The notes: generated by a model not told the origin, from the letters alone. Shown: positions 24,290-36,599, counted from the stretch's first letter. The stretch: 64,000 nt of DNA from Acanthosepion esculentum (GCA_964036315.1 OZ038479.1:54525246-54589245); one strand, 5' to 3'. Numbers and translations are program-made.

Positions 24290-24515
24290 TGGTCTACACA
24301 CTGACACAAGGAAAACAAGATTTTTAATTTTAACCAAAATTTTGAACATACTAGGAAGGATGAAAAAAATCAATAAAAAATACTTTGGTCTTTCCTCTTA
24401 ATTTAAATTTAATTATTAAGAAGAAAGACCAAAGTATTTTTTCATTTTTTTAATAAAATAACAAACATTTTGATGATAAGTTTGGGGCCTTTTTTCATTA
24501 TGGTATACTCTTGTT
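24290..24515. mobile_element. Foldback element remnant with tight palindrome
   Basis: The two ends of the long-inverted-repeat family meet almost directly: AATACTTTGGTCTTTCCTCT and its reverse complement (AGAAAGACCAAAGTATT) are separated by about 20 bp around 24385-24440. Right-end text (TTTGGGGCC, TTCATTATGG) follows. Looks like a copy with its centre deleted. Confidence 0.55.
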
Positions 24516-24539
24516 TGGAAATTTATTTTACCTTTTCAA

Positions 24540-27415
24540 ATAATATCAAAATTCAACATGGAATTATAATGAGATATTTAAAATACGATTCAGATTTTTT
24601 TTAGAAAGTTTATGGTGGTACCTAAAAATAGCACAATGACACGGAGCGAATTCTAAGTTTAACATACATTTCGATTGTATCTCATTCAGAAATATTAGAG
24701 AACTTTTAATTGCTTTTATGAATAATATATATTAAAGAAAATATTGTCTGATAAAAAATGTATTTTTAGAAGAGGTTTTTATTTTTTACAATTTTAAATT
24801 GAATAATTTATAAAGATTTTAAATCTTTTAAAAATCAGTTACAATGTGATAACTCTTAGTAAGTGTTGTTACCAAGTAAAACTATATTCACTAATCATAT
24901 ATTGTAAAGCTTATTGCAATTTGATGACCCCAATAATTTTAAAAAGACTTTTGATTTCGAAGTGTGGGTGTTCAAACCTATAACATTCTCATTAAAAGGT
25001 CATGTTGTCCCCACTTCTGGGGGAAAAAAATCCCTCATGTAAACTTTATCATCTAATCCACTATACTTAATTATGAACATATTCACTGCTCATTCAGCTA
25101 TCAATTAATCGATTAACACATCAGAAAAACAAGACACTATGGTTAAGAAATGCTGGTATACAACATCGTATGCTATTAATAATATATGTTTCACATCAGA
25201 TTAACTTTAAATTTGTTAAATTTCCTCAAATACTGTTTCAGAAATATGTTTTATTTTTGCAAGATTTTAAAACTAAGAATTAACTTTTGTTTACAAATCG
25301 ATCAAAATTGCCGTTTTCATTAATTTTACTGAAACAAAAAATCAATTCCAATCAATATCTGCTTGAAATACACCAGAGTATTTTGCTTAGTCTAAATAGT
25401 AAATCATTTAGCTTTCAAATGGGTAGCTCCACTAATTCAAAAGTTTAAAATGAATTTTCAAAAATGAAAAAGCTTTTTTGAAAGCTTTCATCTGAAATTT
25501 AATTGAAAGCTAAAGTATTAAATTTATTATTTCCAGTAACCAATATACTCTGGTGTATTTCAAGTGTATTTTAATTTTTTCTAAAATAGCTGATTAGTGC
25601 TATTTTTTATAGACATTTTTCATCCCAATCCTGCATTAAAAAAATTCCAAAAATAAAATATACTTTTCTGAAATTTGATTTTAGGAATATTAGCTGATTT
25701 AAAGTATAATTAATCTGATTTGAAAAAAAATATTTTTCACTTCAAATTGAAACTAACAAAGGAATGGATTTTAAAACAAACAGTAGCAGTGATTTACATG
25801 CTTTTTTATTGCTGGTCAATCAGTTTTAACACTAATAAGGTGTTGACAGTTTATTGTTGTTCTACAGAGACATAATTAAAGAAAATGATGGGTGAAAGCT
25901 TTTTTTTTTATGTATAATTTTTAAGTACTCAGTAATCTTAAAAATGTTGGAATATTCTCCATAATCTAATTTTAAGAATGTTGACACTAAATTTAATATC
26001 ATGATTGATCTTATTTTCTGATACTGTTGTGTATGGTCTCCCATACTGTTAAAATGTTTTTACACATAAAAAAAAATTATCTTAAAAAAATTTAGTATGT
26101 GATGATTTGTATTACGTTTTTCAATTTTAGCTTAGTAAATATAGTCTTTACTTAATAACTTAATAAGCTAATGAGGACAAAGTTCTGAAGAATTTTTTAA
26201 ATACTTTAGAGACTTTATAAATTATTATAATAAAAAAAATGAAAAACAGTTCTTGTAAAAATTCATTACATAATGAAAAACATTATATTCAGATTATAAT
26301 GTCTTTAATGCATATTATTTAAAAAAAAAGCTTATCTTATTAAATAATTAGATAGTTTTATTGCAGTTTTTAATTTACTATTCACATCAGATTTTTATGA
26401 AACCGGTAATTGTTTGGGAAAAAATAAAAATAGATGATTTACATCCTCCAAGGAGTCCTGCATTTAATAAAGCCAATTAAGAGAATGGAATTTAATTTCA
26501 AGAAATATCATCAAAGTAAATAAGTGTAATAGATGTAAAGTTTCATTAAATTAAAACAAAGGAACTGAAATTTCCATAATTCCTCTGTTACATCATTGAT
26601 GCAAGAAAACAAGATTTTTAACCAAAATTTTGTATGTGTTAGAAAGGGGTAAAAATTTTTTAGAAAATATTTTGGCCTTTCTGTAATAATAACAAATATT
26701 TTGATAATAAAACTTTGGAACCTTTTTTCATCATGCTATGTGGTCTTTTAGCAAAAAAGTAGAGGTATCTGCAAAGCTTCTAAAATGAAAGCTTCAAGAA
26801 AGCCTTTTCATTTTTTTAAAATTATTTTAAATCTTATGTATACCAAATTCTTGGAGGATTCTATTTTTTTAAAACATTTTTTTCTACTGAATGAGAAAAA
26901 GTTGCTTTTTATTATTTATATAAAAAAATTAAGCTGATTGAGCATTTATCGTCTGCTTTTCTGAAAGAAAACAGACACAGTTCTAGGCTCTAGCTTAAAC
27001 TGATGATGACAAAAAAAATTTTTGCATCCCTTCGATTTCTGGAAAAATAGCAGCATGTGATTTATTTCAGAACTAATCAGAAGGCTTCCTACCAAATCCT
27101 GAGACACAATCTGGAGCTGGTCTTGGTGTCTAACAGAAAATAATTTAATTCAATCAAGGAAAGGACAAGAGATGACATGTCAATATGGTCCAGGAGTTGA
27201 CATTAGTTGTTGGTTGAAGAAGCAACAACAAAGGAAATTTGACTTTGTCAGGTGAGAAGTGAAAAGAAGTTCAAGGTTGCTCTCTCATCTAAGAAAAATT
27301 CATCGGGTGGTGTGAAATCCATTTCTTCACTGTTACCAAGAAAGGTTGCTACGGACATTGTACCTACTACTTGAAAAGCATTCAGAGAAGTACTAACTTT
27401 TCCTTTTCTATAACC
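24540..27415. repeat. AT-rich duplicated spacer with foldback end
   Basis: No gene. 25140-26765 is matched in order at about 49880-52500, including an isolated right end of the foldback family at 26580-26765. The remainder (26770-27415) looks unique to this unit. Confidence 0.4.
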
Positions 27416-27417
27416 TA

Positions 27418-29085
27418 AATAATAATTAATGTGCAAATTTTGCACGGATTTTGAAAAGAGCATGATTACTAACCCTAACCTAGGTACCTCCATGAGATCG
27501 CTAAAAAAGAGAATAGCATGATGAAAAAGATGCCAAACTTGATGAAAACAAAATTTTATCGTCTAAATGTTCATGTTATTATTAAAGAGGAAAGATCAAA
27601 GTATTTTTGGGGTATTTTTTAATCGTTCCTAGCACGTCCGAATTTTTCGTTAAAAATCTTGTTTTTTTTTGTCATCAAAACTAACAGATAATCAATCATT
27701 TTCAATCATTTTTTTCCATTTTATAAAAAATGTCACTTTGAAATTCTTTTAGAAATCAATTATCATTTTTTCAAAACTTATTTTAATAAAATCAGAAATT
27801 ATAATGTTTATTTAAAATATTTTGAACCAAGCTTAACTTAGTTTCTGCTCCGAAAAGATGTAATTTGAAAATAAAACAAAGCAGGTCATAACCTTTCGCG
27901 TCACTTGACATATGACGAAAGACATTTTCATGACGTTTAGATAGCTTACAATCTATTATAATTAAAGAAATAACAAATAATTGTATTAAAAATTCATTTT
28001 TCATCGAAAAAATCTTTTGCTTTCAGAAAATACTGTTCATATTCAAAAAAACAACTAAAAGCAAATAAAAGCATTTGAAATGAAATAATATCTTTGTTTT
28101 ATTGAGTTTCGTATGTTACAATTCAGAGCTGATTTTCAGGTACCTGGGGTCCAATTAAAAAAAAAACGTGATTTGCATTCGTCAAAGGCAAAGCCTTGTG
28201 CGTTCCACTTTTGTAATCACTAAACTGGATTCGATCAAATTTCTAGAGTTTTCATAAAATTAGATATGGGGTGGGGGTTAATAAATATAAAAATATATTA
28301 CTGCCATGACTTTAATAAAAAAAAACATATTTATAATAAATTCCATCATCTATGAATAGTTTCTGAAAGTTTCATTAACTTCTGACAATTATTTTTATTT
28401 TTGCAAGATTTTCCAAATTAATGTGTCATACTAAAAAAAAAAAACGCGCTAAAAATTGTATATGTTATTTTAGTAGTTCCGGTGATACAAAGAGAAACAA
28501 GGTTTTTTTAATCAAAATTTAGAATGTTCTAAAAAGAAGTAAAAAAATTTTAAAATAATTAAAAAAAACTTTGGTCTTTCGTCTTCATAATAACATAAAC
28601 ATTTTTAGACGATAAAATTTTGTTTTAGTCAAGTTTGGCGTCTTTTTTTTATCATGCAGCTTTTTTTATATAGCAGCTATATTCATTTTTTTTAGCAATT
28701 TCGTGGAGTTACCTACCCTAACCTCAAACCTTAGCCCTAACTTTTAGGTTTAGGGCTTAGGGTTAGGGATAGAAGTTAGGAGGGTTAGTAATCATGCTCT
28801 TTTCAAAAAGCGTTATAGCCTAACCCTAACGTTTGGGGTTAGGATTAGTAATCATGCTCTTTTCAAAAAGCGTTATAGCCTAACCCTAACGTTTGGGGTT
28901 AGGGTTAGTAATCATGCTCTTTTCAAAAAGCGTTATAGCCTAACCCTAACGTTTGGGGTTAGGATTAGTAATCATGCTCTTTTCAAAAAGCGTTATAGCC
29001 TAACCCTAACGTTTGGGGTTAGGGTTAGTAATCATGCTCTTTTTAAAGTTCGTGCAAAGTTTGCGCATTAATTATTATTTGTTTT
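27418..29085. mobile_element. Foldback element, best-preserved copy, with nested ends
   Basis: Core inverted ends: AGGTACCTCCATGAGATCGC at 27482 and its counterpart ending GGAGTTACCT at 28714, each continuing for about 200 bp. Outside the core, 27418-27481 is the reverse complement of 29022-29085 (shared GTAATCATGCTCTTTT and AATTATTATTT), so the element has a second, outer inverted repeat. The inner region is AT-rich with no transposase. The outer right end has been amplified into the minisatellite at 28783-29046. Confidence 0.55.
28783..29046. repeat. 60-bp minisatellite with telomere-like motifs
   Basis: About 4.4 tandem copies of an exactly 60-bp unit, each holding CCTAACCCTAAC and its inverse GGGGTTAGG around a short GTTT spacer, then TAGTAATCATGCTC. 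Units alternate AGGATTAG and AGGGTTAG, so the amplified unit was a 120-bp dimer. Just left (28715-28782) is a looser run of TTAGGG/CCCTAA-like words. Confidence 0.85.
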
Positions 29086-29089
29086 ATTT

Positions 29090-29870
29090 TTAATTTAAAA
29101 GAAAAGCTTTTTATTTTATTATTTAATTTTTTGTTATTTTTATTAAAAAGAAAACTTTATTTGCCATTTGTAAAATAAAAACTTGTATAAATTTTAAACG
29201 ACATGATGAAATTGAAATAACTCCGAGCTGAATTTATTTTTCTTTTGCTAACAAAGAGAAAAATGTCGAGGCTAATAAGTAAATAACGATTTCTATTTGA
29301 TCAAAATTATTTCGATTTTTCCACTTACCTTTCAGACAAGAAAATGCAGCGAGAAAAACAAAACGTGGGTATTTCTTTTTTGTGTTCAAAATAATTTTTT
29401 TGTCAATCTAACCAATTTTTGTATTGTTCATAATGCCTAAGTTGAAATAAATGACGCAAAGAATTAAAATAGGAAAAAAAAAAAAACACGGTACAAACAA
29501 GAAACTAATCATTAAAAATATTTTCTCAAAATTATGTAAGCCAAAAAAATAAAATAAAATAAACGGTGTTAACTAAGATTTTGTTCCTTGTGTTTAAAAT
29601 CTTGAGATATTTTTAGTTTTAATATTTGGAGGAGTTATTCAAAATTTGATTCATGACATTTCTTCAGTACTCGGTGCCCCCACAATCCGAAATATACGAT
29701 ATTTTGCCCTCACTGTACAACGTCATTTTTATTCATTTTATATTAAAGTAAAATTTGATTGAAACCAAATGATGTACAATAAAAATTATAATCATAAATA
29801 ATACTGAGAATCATTTCTGACATGAAAATAAACATGACCAATGGAGCAAAATAAAAAGAAAGATATTGCT
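29090..29870. repeat. Conserved non-coding block, copy 2
   Basis: Sister of 7581-8448 and 54900-56050. Contains the uninterrupted counterpart of the two LTR insertion sites at 8449 and 56054. No gene. Confidence 0.45.
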
Positions 29871-30239
29871 ATGTATGCTTTTCTTTAGCCCCCCCCACCC
29901 CCCAAAAATATGCAGGTTTTTTTCACAATGAAAGCAAATCATTGCTCAATCCTGTTTTAAAAAAATCACCAAAAATCAGGGAATTATTCGATTTTAATGA
30001 TTTTTGTCAGCACTTATTTATGAATGGATTTTTTTTTTCTTACAAATTTCCATGATACCTTCCCCGTCAGTGATACTCCAACATCTTTTCTTACCAAACT
30101 CAAATCTTCATTTCAAAAAAAATTTCTGTCAGGTCTCGTGAGATAACTGAATATATTATTGTAATATCCTGGCCGATAACACAAAAATATTTTTTCTCAA
30201 CAAATTTATTATAATATACAATGCAACTGCATCAGTGAC

Positions 30240-31227
30240 CCTTTAGCATTCCGCTACCACTTTTTCATCAATGTCGATTTTCGTGCAAAAAGCGGATCAC
30301 AGCTTCATACATATTTTCAGAAAACCTTAACTCCTCATTGGACAATAAATATTTAAAATTATCTCGTGTATTTTCACGTACATTGTTCTCAATCAGCAAA
30401 ACAAAACATATCAGGCTCCAGACTGAGTTTTATAAGGCGCTTTCTGAGTGGTCAACAAAAATACAATTTACCTGTTCACCACTACGTCCGAATAACATCA
30501 ACCTAGTTTTTGACCCGACGAAAAAACAATGCTTCTTGGAGCCTGTCACATGATTAAATAACTCATAAATTGAATGTACGAGCGAACCCAGTCAGTGAGA
30601 ATTTACGACGACTAGCATTTGCTAAACGAGTTCATGACGCTTCGGCTTGTATCATTATTGCATTGAAGTACAAAGTTAGAATCTCAAGTTCTTTAACATG
30701 GAATAACTTCACTGTAATTCAAGCTAAAATTTCAACTAAACAACTCACTCACCAACTTTTGCAACTTGCTAAAAACTATTCAATTACGCTATATTGAATC
30801 TTACGAAACTTAATTACAAACATTACGAACAATACATTCAACTACGAGCAACGAAAACAAATTAGACATTACGGAACATTCACTTCTCCAACTTCTTTAA
30901 AGCTAAAAGTTTATCAACATATTTTCAGCTTTACAAGATTCTTTAAACTCTCTTTCAGTGAACATTTTGAGCGACAAGTTAATTCAACTTTTTATGAGCT
31001 CAGGTAAAAAAATATTTAGTGGTAAAGACTTTAACTCAGTCAAAGGGAAGTAACTCATATTAACAATTCATGTAAAACCGTTGACATCTATAAATATAAA
31101 TATTGTACCTGTTATGAAAAGTTATTTTCTTGTGTTTTTTCTCTTGTTTGCTTTTTGTTTGCTTACACATTCGTAAAGTAAAAAGTGTGCGGGTTGATTT
31201 ACGCCGTCAATACCGCTACAATCCACT
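30240..31227 (+). mobile_element. LTR-like insertion, family B, second copy
   Basis: Absent from the sister sites at 9820 and 57340. Internal text matches the 8449-9267 LTR (GGCTCC, CTTTCTGAGTGG, TTGTTTGCTT-like end), and the right end reads CCGCTACA. The target duplication is not clean, so boundaries are good to about 10 bp. Small plus frames at 30338-30553 and 30570-30797 lie inside and are not called as genes. Confidence 0.4.
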
Positions 31228-31254
31228 CAAATTATAATAAACCTTTCCAAGTTT

Positions 31255-31707
31255 CTGGTATGATCTTCCTTGGTCTTTGTTAATATCATCAATATATGCT
31301 ACCATTATAACGATGAGGACACTATTCTGAAATTCTGCCATAACATTGTATGTGCTATTTTTATCAAATGGGTAGGTGGAGACAGTTATCATTGCAAGGA
31401 TTTGTTTCCAAATCTGATTAAGATTTCAAAAACGTGTATTTGGTCGAAATTCAGAATATGTACATAGTTGTGTGAAAGGCAGCAAAAATGTTTCATAGTT
31501 GCCGCTGACAAGGAAAAGTAATTAGGCGTAAAGATGTTACCTGTAGTGACATCTGTTGATCGGCTTCCTGTGTTGGTTGGCAGAAGTCACAGTTGGGTTT
31601 CAGAAAATAGGTATGGCAGTCATGTAACAAGGCCGAAGTGTTGAAGTCAAACTGCATGTTGTCTGCATGGAATGCTATTTTCATATATTTGGTTTAACTG
31701 GTATAGG
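31255..31707. repeat. Gypsy-relic block, copy 2, left part
   Basis: Sister of about 9840-10320 and 58130-58550. It ends in the target site of the LTR that follows. No gene. Confidence 0.45.
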
Positions 31708-32137
31708 TGTAGAGGACCGTGTGTGTTTGCGTATTGTATTAGAAACACGTGTGTAACTCCTGGTAGAATATTAAAAGGTCCAACCACAAGAAAATGGCCG
31801 GACTTGAATTAAGTCCAACTGAAGATAAAGAAGAAAAACAAAACCGATATATATATAAAAACAAATATATGTATTATTAAACAAAACAATTTTACAATGG
31901 ACAATAACATTTGTGTGTGTGTAAACATTGATGTCTGTTCTTTGGTGCGTACGTGTATAGTGTTCATGGCGTCTCCCACAAATGGGAAGACGTGGATCTT
32001 TTAAGAGAGCTTACATTGTAGTCGCTGAAATGAAGAAATGAAAAAGAGAACGAGGCGAGAAGTCGCCCAGTATTTATAGTATAGGGAGAATGACCCCTAG
32101 TGACAATTAGGGAATTAAGGAGGAGCTAACTCCGACA
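31708..32137 (-). mobile_element. Solo LTR, family A, 430 bp
   Basis: Flanked by a perfect 4-bp duplication TAGG (31704-31707 and 32138-32141); the sister units keep the empty site (AACTGGTATAG running directly into TC(T/C)C-AGA). Termini are TGTAGAGG and CTCCGACA. Read on the minus strand it starts TGTCGGAG and carries TATAAATA (32071-32079) about 60 bp in, as expected of an LTR promoter. It shares a core with 38941-39486. Confidence 0.8.
32071..32079 (-). promoter_or_regulatory. TATA box of solo LTR A1
   Basis: CTATAAATAC on the minus strand, about 58 bp from the LTR 5' end. The same box and downstream TCGCCTC-like sequence are kept in the second LTR at 39415-39423. Confidence 0.55.
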
Positions 32138-32615
32138 TAGGCTCCCAGAGATATTCTTTTCTTTTTTGGTGGGAATGTTAGTGATCGGCTATTGAATTTT
32201 TGCAGAGATTTGTTTTGTGGACTGGATGTGACATTCGGAACACCTGCACGGAAGACGACTTTTCGATTTGATTTCTTAGTGCTCACATCTGGCTGACATG
32301 TCTGGTGAAATGTATTTGTGAATCAGAAGGAGAATAGTATAATATTGCTATATACGAAATACAGTTGTGCCTCTGACATTTTCTATACAAACTGTATGTT
32401 GACCACTTGATGATCGAACGCAGACTGCATAAATATGTGTTTAGCACATTGGCTCCACATATAACCAAAACAAAATGAACAATATATTATGACCGGTCAG
32501 AGCCACCCCACTCAAAAAACAGAACCTTAATTTTGAGCTGACTGAATGCTGTATATATATCCAAATTCAATGAGACCCAAAACAGATTGGCGTTTGATGT
32601 CAATACTGACATACT

Positions 32616-32657
<42 letters not shown>

Positions 32658-32673
32658 AAGAGAGAGAGAGAGA
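32616..32673. repeat. (GA)n microsatellite
   Basis: About 58 bp of GA with occasional GAAA. The sister sites at 10835 and 58744 have only a few GA units, so the expansion is specific to this copy. It also creates a spurious minus frame of SL repeats. Confidence 0.9.
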
Positions 32674-32777
32674 CGTGACACAGATCAGGTTGACCACCAT
32701 TGTTCATTTCACTTCTAATTTCTCCACTCTCTCTTGGTGATGCCTTAGCACAAATAGAATTTACTAGTTTTTGTATA

Positions 32778-32932
32778 CAGTGTAACCCGGATATAAGAGA
32801 AAACCGAATATAAGAGAGATTTTATCTGGTCCCAAATTAGAGCCTGTGTTAATGTATATATAATAGACCAAACCCGGATATAAGAGAATTATTCTCCGGT
32901 CCCGACAACTCTCTTATATCCGGGTTACACTG
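32778..32932. mobile_element. 155-bp pogo/Tigger-type MITE
   Basis: Perfect 23-bp inverted ends beginning CAGTGTAACCCGGATATAAG, flanked by TA on both sides (32776-32777, 32933-32934), as in Tc1/mariner-pogo elements. Both sister units (near 10935 and 58915) show the empty TTTGTATATAT site. Too short to encode a transposase. Confidence 0.85.
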
Positions 32933-32998
32933 TATATGTAAATAAATTATACATTTATTTGCTTATAATCAATGTCCTCTTTTGTCTGATGTTTGGAT

Positions 32999-33345
32999 TT
33001 ACGTTTGCTGAGGCAGAGAAGCAATTAACCTCCACAACAGTAACAACCACAACAACAAGGTTCTGTCTTCCAGATTGCACAATTCCACCTCTGCAACAAT
33101 AGCTTGGATCAAACATTCCATAATTCTCTGGAAAATAATCGACACAGAAAAAATCCCAAATGGGAGTCTCTTAAGTTTAAACATTTTCATCTGTTTTGAT
33201 AGCAATACAATTGCTGGATTGTTCCTCTTGAATCACCAGCTGATGCTTATGAAACAGGTTATGTGATGACTGTTTTGCTTCCTAATAAATCTTCTATCAT
33301 TACTAGTGGGTAGCGATTGATCTTTCCAGCTTGGCTGATGGCAAA
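32999..33345 (-). pseudogene. Ty3/gypsy reverse transcriptase fragment, copy 2
   Basis: Same relic as 11020-11345: AKINRYPLVMIEDL, then KMFKLKRLPFGIFSVSIIFQ on the minus strand, with stops and no catalytic YxDD box. It is part of the duplication unit, not an independent insertion. Confidence 0.75.
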
Positions 33346-33512
33346 GTTATTATAAACAGGGAGTGGAATTGTCCCAGCTGTCATCGCCATTAAAACAATT
33401 TCAGCCTGCCTTGTCTGCAATCTTCACTGAAGTGATATTCCTCTAGTCTGTAAGCTACTTTCTCCACTTTGATTCTCAAACTCTAGCAAACTGGACACGG
33501 TCAAATACATCT

Positions 33513-34866
33513 GTAGCGAACAGAAGGGGGCGCGATATGAAACCACGGCCTGAGAGCCCCTGTATCATAAATGATGAGGTTGTTGGGATTGCTATGAATT
33601 GAGTGTGAAATCAGAAGGTTTTTGTTACTAGAGTGATGAATTTGAAAGCATGTTCTTCACATTAATCACAACAAATAAAAGCATAGACGTATAAGTCGAA
33701 CAAAACTCAATGCAAAATGAACAAGAAACAACGGTGGGTGTGCATTCAACTAGAAAATATCGAACATTTATATACAATTTTTACAAATAGAGAAAAGGTT
33801 GTGTATTGATTATATGCAAGTTGACGAAGTTTGCATCAAGAATATTAAACGAATTAAAGTTCAGCAATGTTCTTTTTGTTGAGAAAATGTTCACATGTAA
33901 TACCAAAGGAAAATTTATCGAGAGGTAAATTAGAAAGTAATGTATGCGAGATTTAAGTTGGATTTGTTTTTTCTTGTCCTGACAGAGTTGTTCACCCTGG
34001 ACTGTATTTTTTTTTGTCTTATGCTAAAAGTACAATTTTTGTTTGGTAGTGTAATTAACACTTTTTAAGAAAGCTGTAATGGGTTTAGAGAGATAGAAAG
34101 AGGTTGGTAGTTGAGCCAGGAGTTGACGCGCGAAAAGTTCTTAAGTCAAAATGTAGACACGCGTGAATCTGTGTGGAATCTCTCTGAAGGCGAATTACTG
34201 ACTGGTGAATTGGACTGAAATTCGTCCTTTGATTTACTTTGGGAAGTCAAAGTAGGCTCCAGCGAATTTAGCGAGAAAAACACATTTTTTGCCATTGATA
34301 AACATTCTAGGGTCGTCTCGACTAATAACAAGCTGAGTTTCACAATGTGTGGTGTTGATTGGTTGAAGCTAATTCTTATGGAAGAGTCTATTTTTAACGG
34401 GGGTGAGTGGAAAAATATGGACGATTCTATAAGGTCACAAGAGGCCCGCTAACATTTTTCGAATTAATGACGTGAAATCTGACAAGGTGAAACAAAATAG
34501 ACAACAGAACGAGGATATGTATGATTAATGCTAAGTTTATTTATAAAGGAGAGGTCGTGGGGCATATTGGTCTGGTAATCAAGGTAATGGTGATCGAACT
34601 GGTCGTGTCGACGGTTGGAGTCGAGGTTCAGACGTTTCAGTCGTGTCGACGGTTGGACGTTGAGGTCGACGACGGGATGCTGAGGCGCGTTCGTTCCGGT
34701 TGTATCGACGGTTGGATGTTGCAGTGCAGGCATTGCTGGTCGAGGTCGGTGTCGAAACCTCCCGTAGTAATTACAACCGATAGTGTACGGGAAAGGTTGG
34801 TCGTCGCAGGTGATCGTTGGTCGTTGCAGGTGATCGCTGCTGGTGGTTGCAGATGATCGCGGCTGA
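33513..34866 (-). mobile_element. 1.35-kb LTR-like insertion, CG-richer
   Basis: Splits a sequence that is continuous in copy 1 (GTCAAATCCATCTAGCCATA at about 11769). ATCT appears at both edges and may be the target duplication. The left end is TGTAGCGAACAGAAGGGGGC. Near the other end, 34595-34866 is rich in CpG and has three copies of a GTCGTGTCGACGGTTGG-like word (34602, 34640, 34699) and repeated GCAGGTGATCG. A minus-strand TATAAATAA lies near 34537-34546. No polymerase is seen. The open frames inside (34464-34922 minus, 34521-34856 plus) reflect repeat composition. Best read as a long solo LTR or a non-autonomous LTR element. Confidence 0.5.
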
Positions 34867-34867
34867 T

Positions 34868-35429
34868 CTAGCCATAGCTTTTTCGTGCAAAAATATCGTT
34901 GTTTCCAGGATTTCTGTAGCAACCAATTCTTCTTGGAATATTTTGGGGAAATTTGTCTGCTACAGGATAAGGTGTCATGTTGTTAATATGGAGTAGAATT
35001 GTAACATCTGTCTTCACAATTGGAACAATTTCAGCCTGCTTTGTCTGCAAACTTCACTGATATGATATTCCAATGCTTCTCTAGTCTGTAAACAACATCA
35101 CCAATATGTCTGTCTACCTTTATGTCAAGATAACATTTTACAAATGTCACAATAACATTTTACAAAATTCATGCAAATATCTACAAATGTAACATATACC
35201 TACAGAAGTGAACTAAAAATGCAAACGCATGAAGCAACTCTCTATGAAAAGTAAGTCAGTCTAAAAAACCATTCTCCCAAAAGTATACTTTATCAAGATA
35301 AATTATACTAAAGAAGGAAAACAATAGTCCTTCATGTTTCATAATTGTTTAATAGTAACACTCAAATGAGACAAAAGTAATCTAAAGTGAAAATCAAGGA
35401 AATGAATAAAGCATGGAATAACATATTGC
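34868..35429. repeat. Tail of gypsy-relic block and start of local-duplication block
   Basis: 34868-35100 matches 11775-11900 and 11390-11470. 35150-35429 matches 15390-15670. No gene. Confidence 0.4.
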
Positions 35430-36262
35430 TTTCGTAGTGAACAAAACAAGATCTAGATTTAAAATTCAAATGCTAAACACTGACTGATTTTGTTAGAAAT
35501 TAAAAAGTCTCGAATTTGCAAACTTTGCTGAACACACACGCAAAAGCGAATTCAAAACAAAACTCGTGAAATTTCCCACCTTGATGCGAAATGTTTTTCA
35601 GCCAATAGAAAACTAGGAAACATTTAAAAACAAAATTCAAATAATCTTCAATTCTCAGAAACAAAATTCTTTTATGGATCTTTTCGCGAGCCGACACGAA
35701 GTTGGTTCGTCGTCCAATGGAAAGGCCCGAATTATATCCGGGAGTGAATTTCCAAATGACCTTTTCAAGCCCCACAAACAAAATATAAGACGGGCAAGTT
35801 CGCCTGTCACCAGAGAGAAGGAGACGAGCGTGTTAACACGTCTCTTGACAAACGTCAAGCGATCGTTATAATTATCTCTACTTTTCTACCTCACCTCTTT
35901 TATACTTGATAAACGAACGGAACATTTTAAGACTGAGCGAAGACATTCCTACCCTACGATAACGCTCATACATACATACATACATACATACATACATACA
36001 TACACAAATACGTTCCTGCCTACGTACACATAAACTCATTCTTGCAAGGACTACTACGAACATTTTGACGACCTTGTATCAACCAAAATACATTAATTTT
36101 ATTTGTAGAGACCTTAATTGATTTAAATGTTTATAAATTTGTTGTTTCACTTTACCATTTGATTTTCTTGTTTTATACCCCTATTATGGTGGGATATCTA
36201 ACTAGCAAGGTCAAATCAAACTAATCTGTTTCAATACTCATACACTTCACTATAACTGATAA
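35430..36262. mobile_element. Probable LTR-like insertion
   Basis: About 0.83 kb present here but absent from sister positions 15665 and 16395, where the flanks join directly. Ends show an inverted TAGTGAAC / TTCACTATA pair. It contains a (CATA)n run at 35967-36004 and a TTTTATACTTG box near 35900. No recognisable protein; exact ends uncertain. Confidence 0.4.
35967..36004. repeat. (CATA)n microsatellite
   Basis: About nine and a half CATA units. It produces the CMYV repeats of the minus frame at 35878-36063, which is therefore not a gene. Confidence 0.9.
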
Positions 36263-36599
36263 CTCACTATATATGCTTCTATTTGACAAAAATCAAAAGA
36301 AAAATAGAAAAATAAAGAATTATCTTGAATAATGTCCTTTTGAGTTGTGTATGAAATATGAACAATATAAAAAGTTAACAATATTTTTCTCAAGACTGTT
36401 TAAATGTCAAACAGCTGTAAAATGCTTCAGTTAAACAAAATTCTTTAAAGAGTAATCACACTCAAAAACAGCGTTAAAATTGCCCTGTATAATTCTTTTA
36501 TATCAGGTTTTCCTTTTATATCAAGTTTTCATCAACACACAAGATCTGAAAGAGTTTAAAATTGTATTGCCAAAATATATATCAATGTTTCACAAAAAT

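Noticed and set aside
28783..29046. A true telomere or chromosome end
   Set aside because: TTAGGG words are embedded in 60-bp units in both orientations, with ordinary duplicated sequence on both sides.
32487..32681. SLSLSL-rich minus frame
   Set aside because: Produced by the (GA)n microsatellite.
34464..34922. 152-codon minus frame as a protein
   Set aside because: Its codons come from repeated GTCGAC-type words in an LTR-like region and run across the insertion boundary.
35878..36063. CMYVCMYV minus frame
   Set aside because: Produced by the (CATA)n microsatellite.
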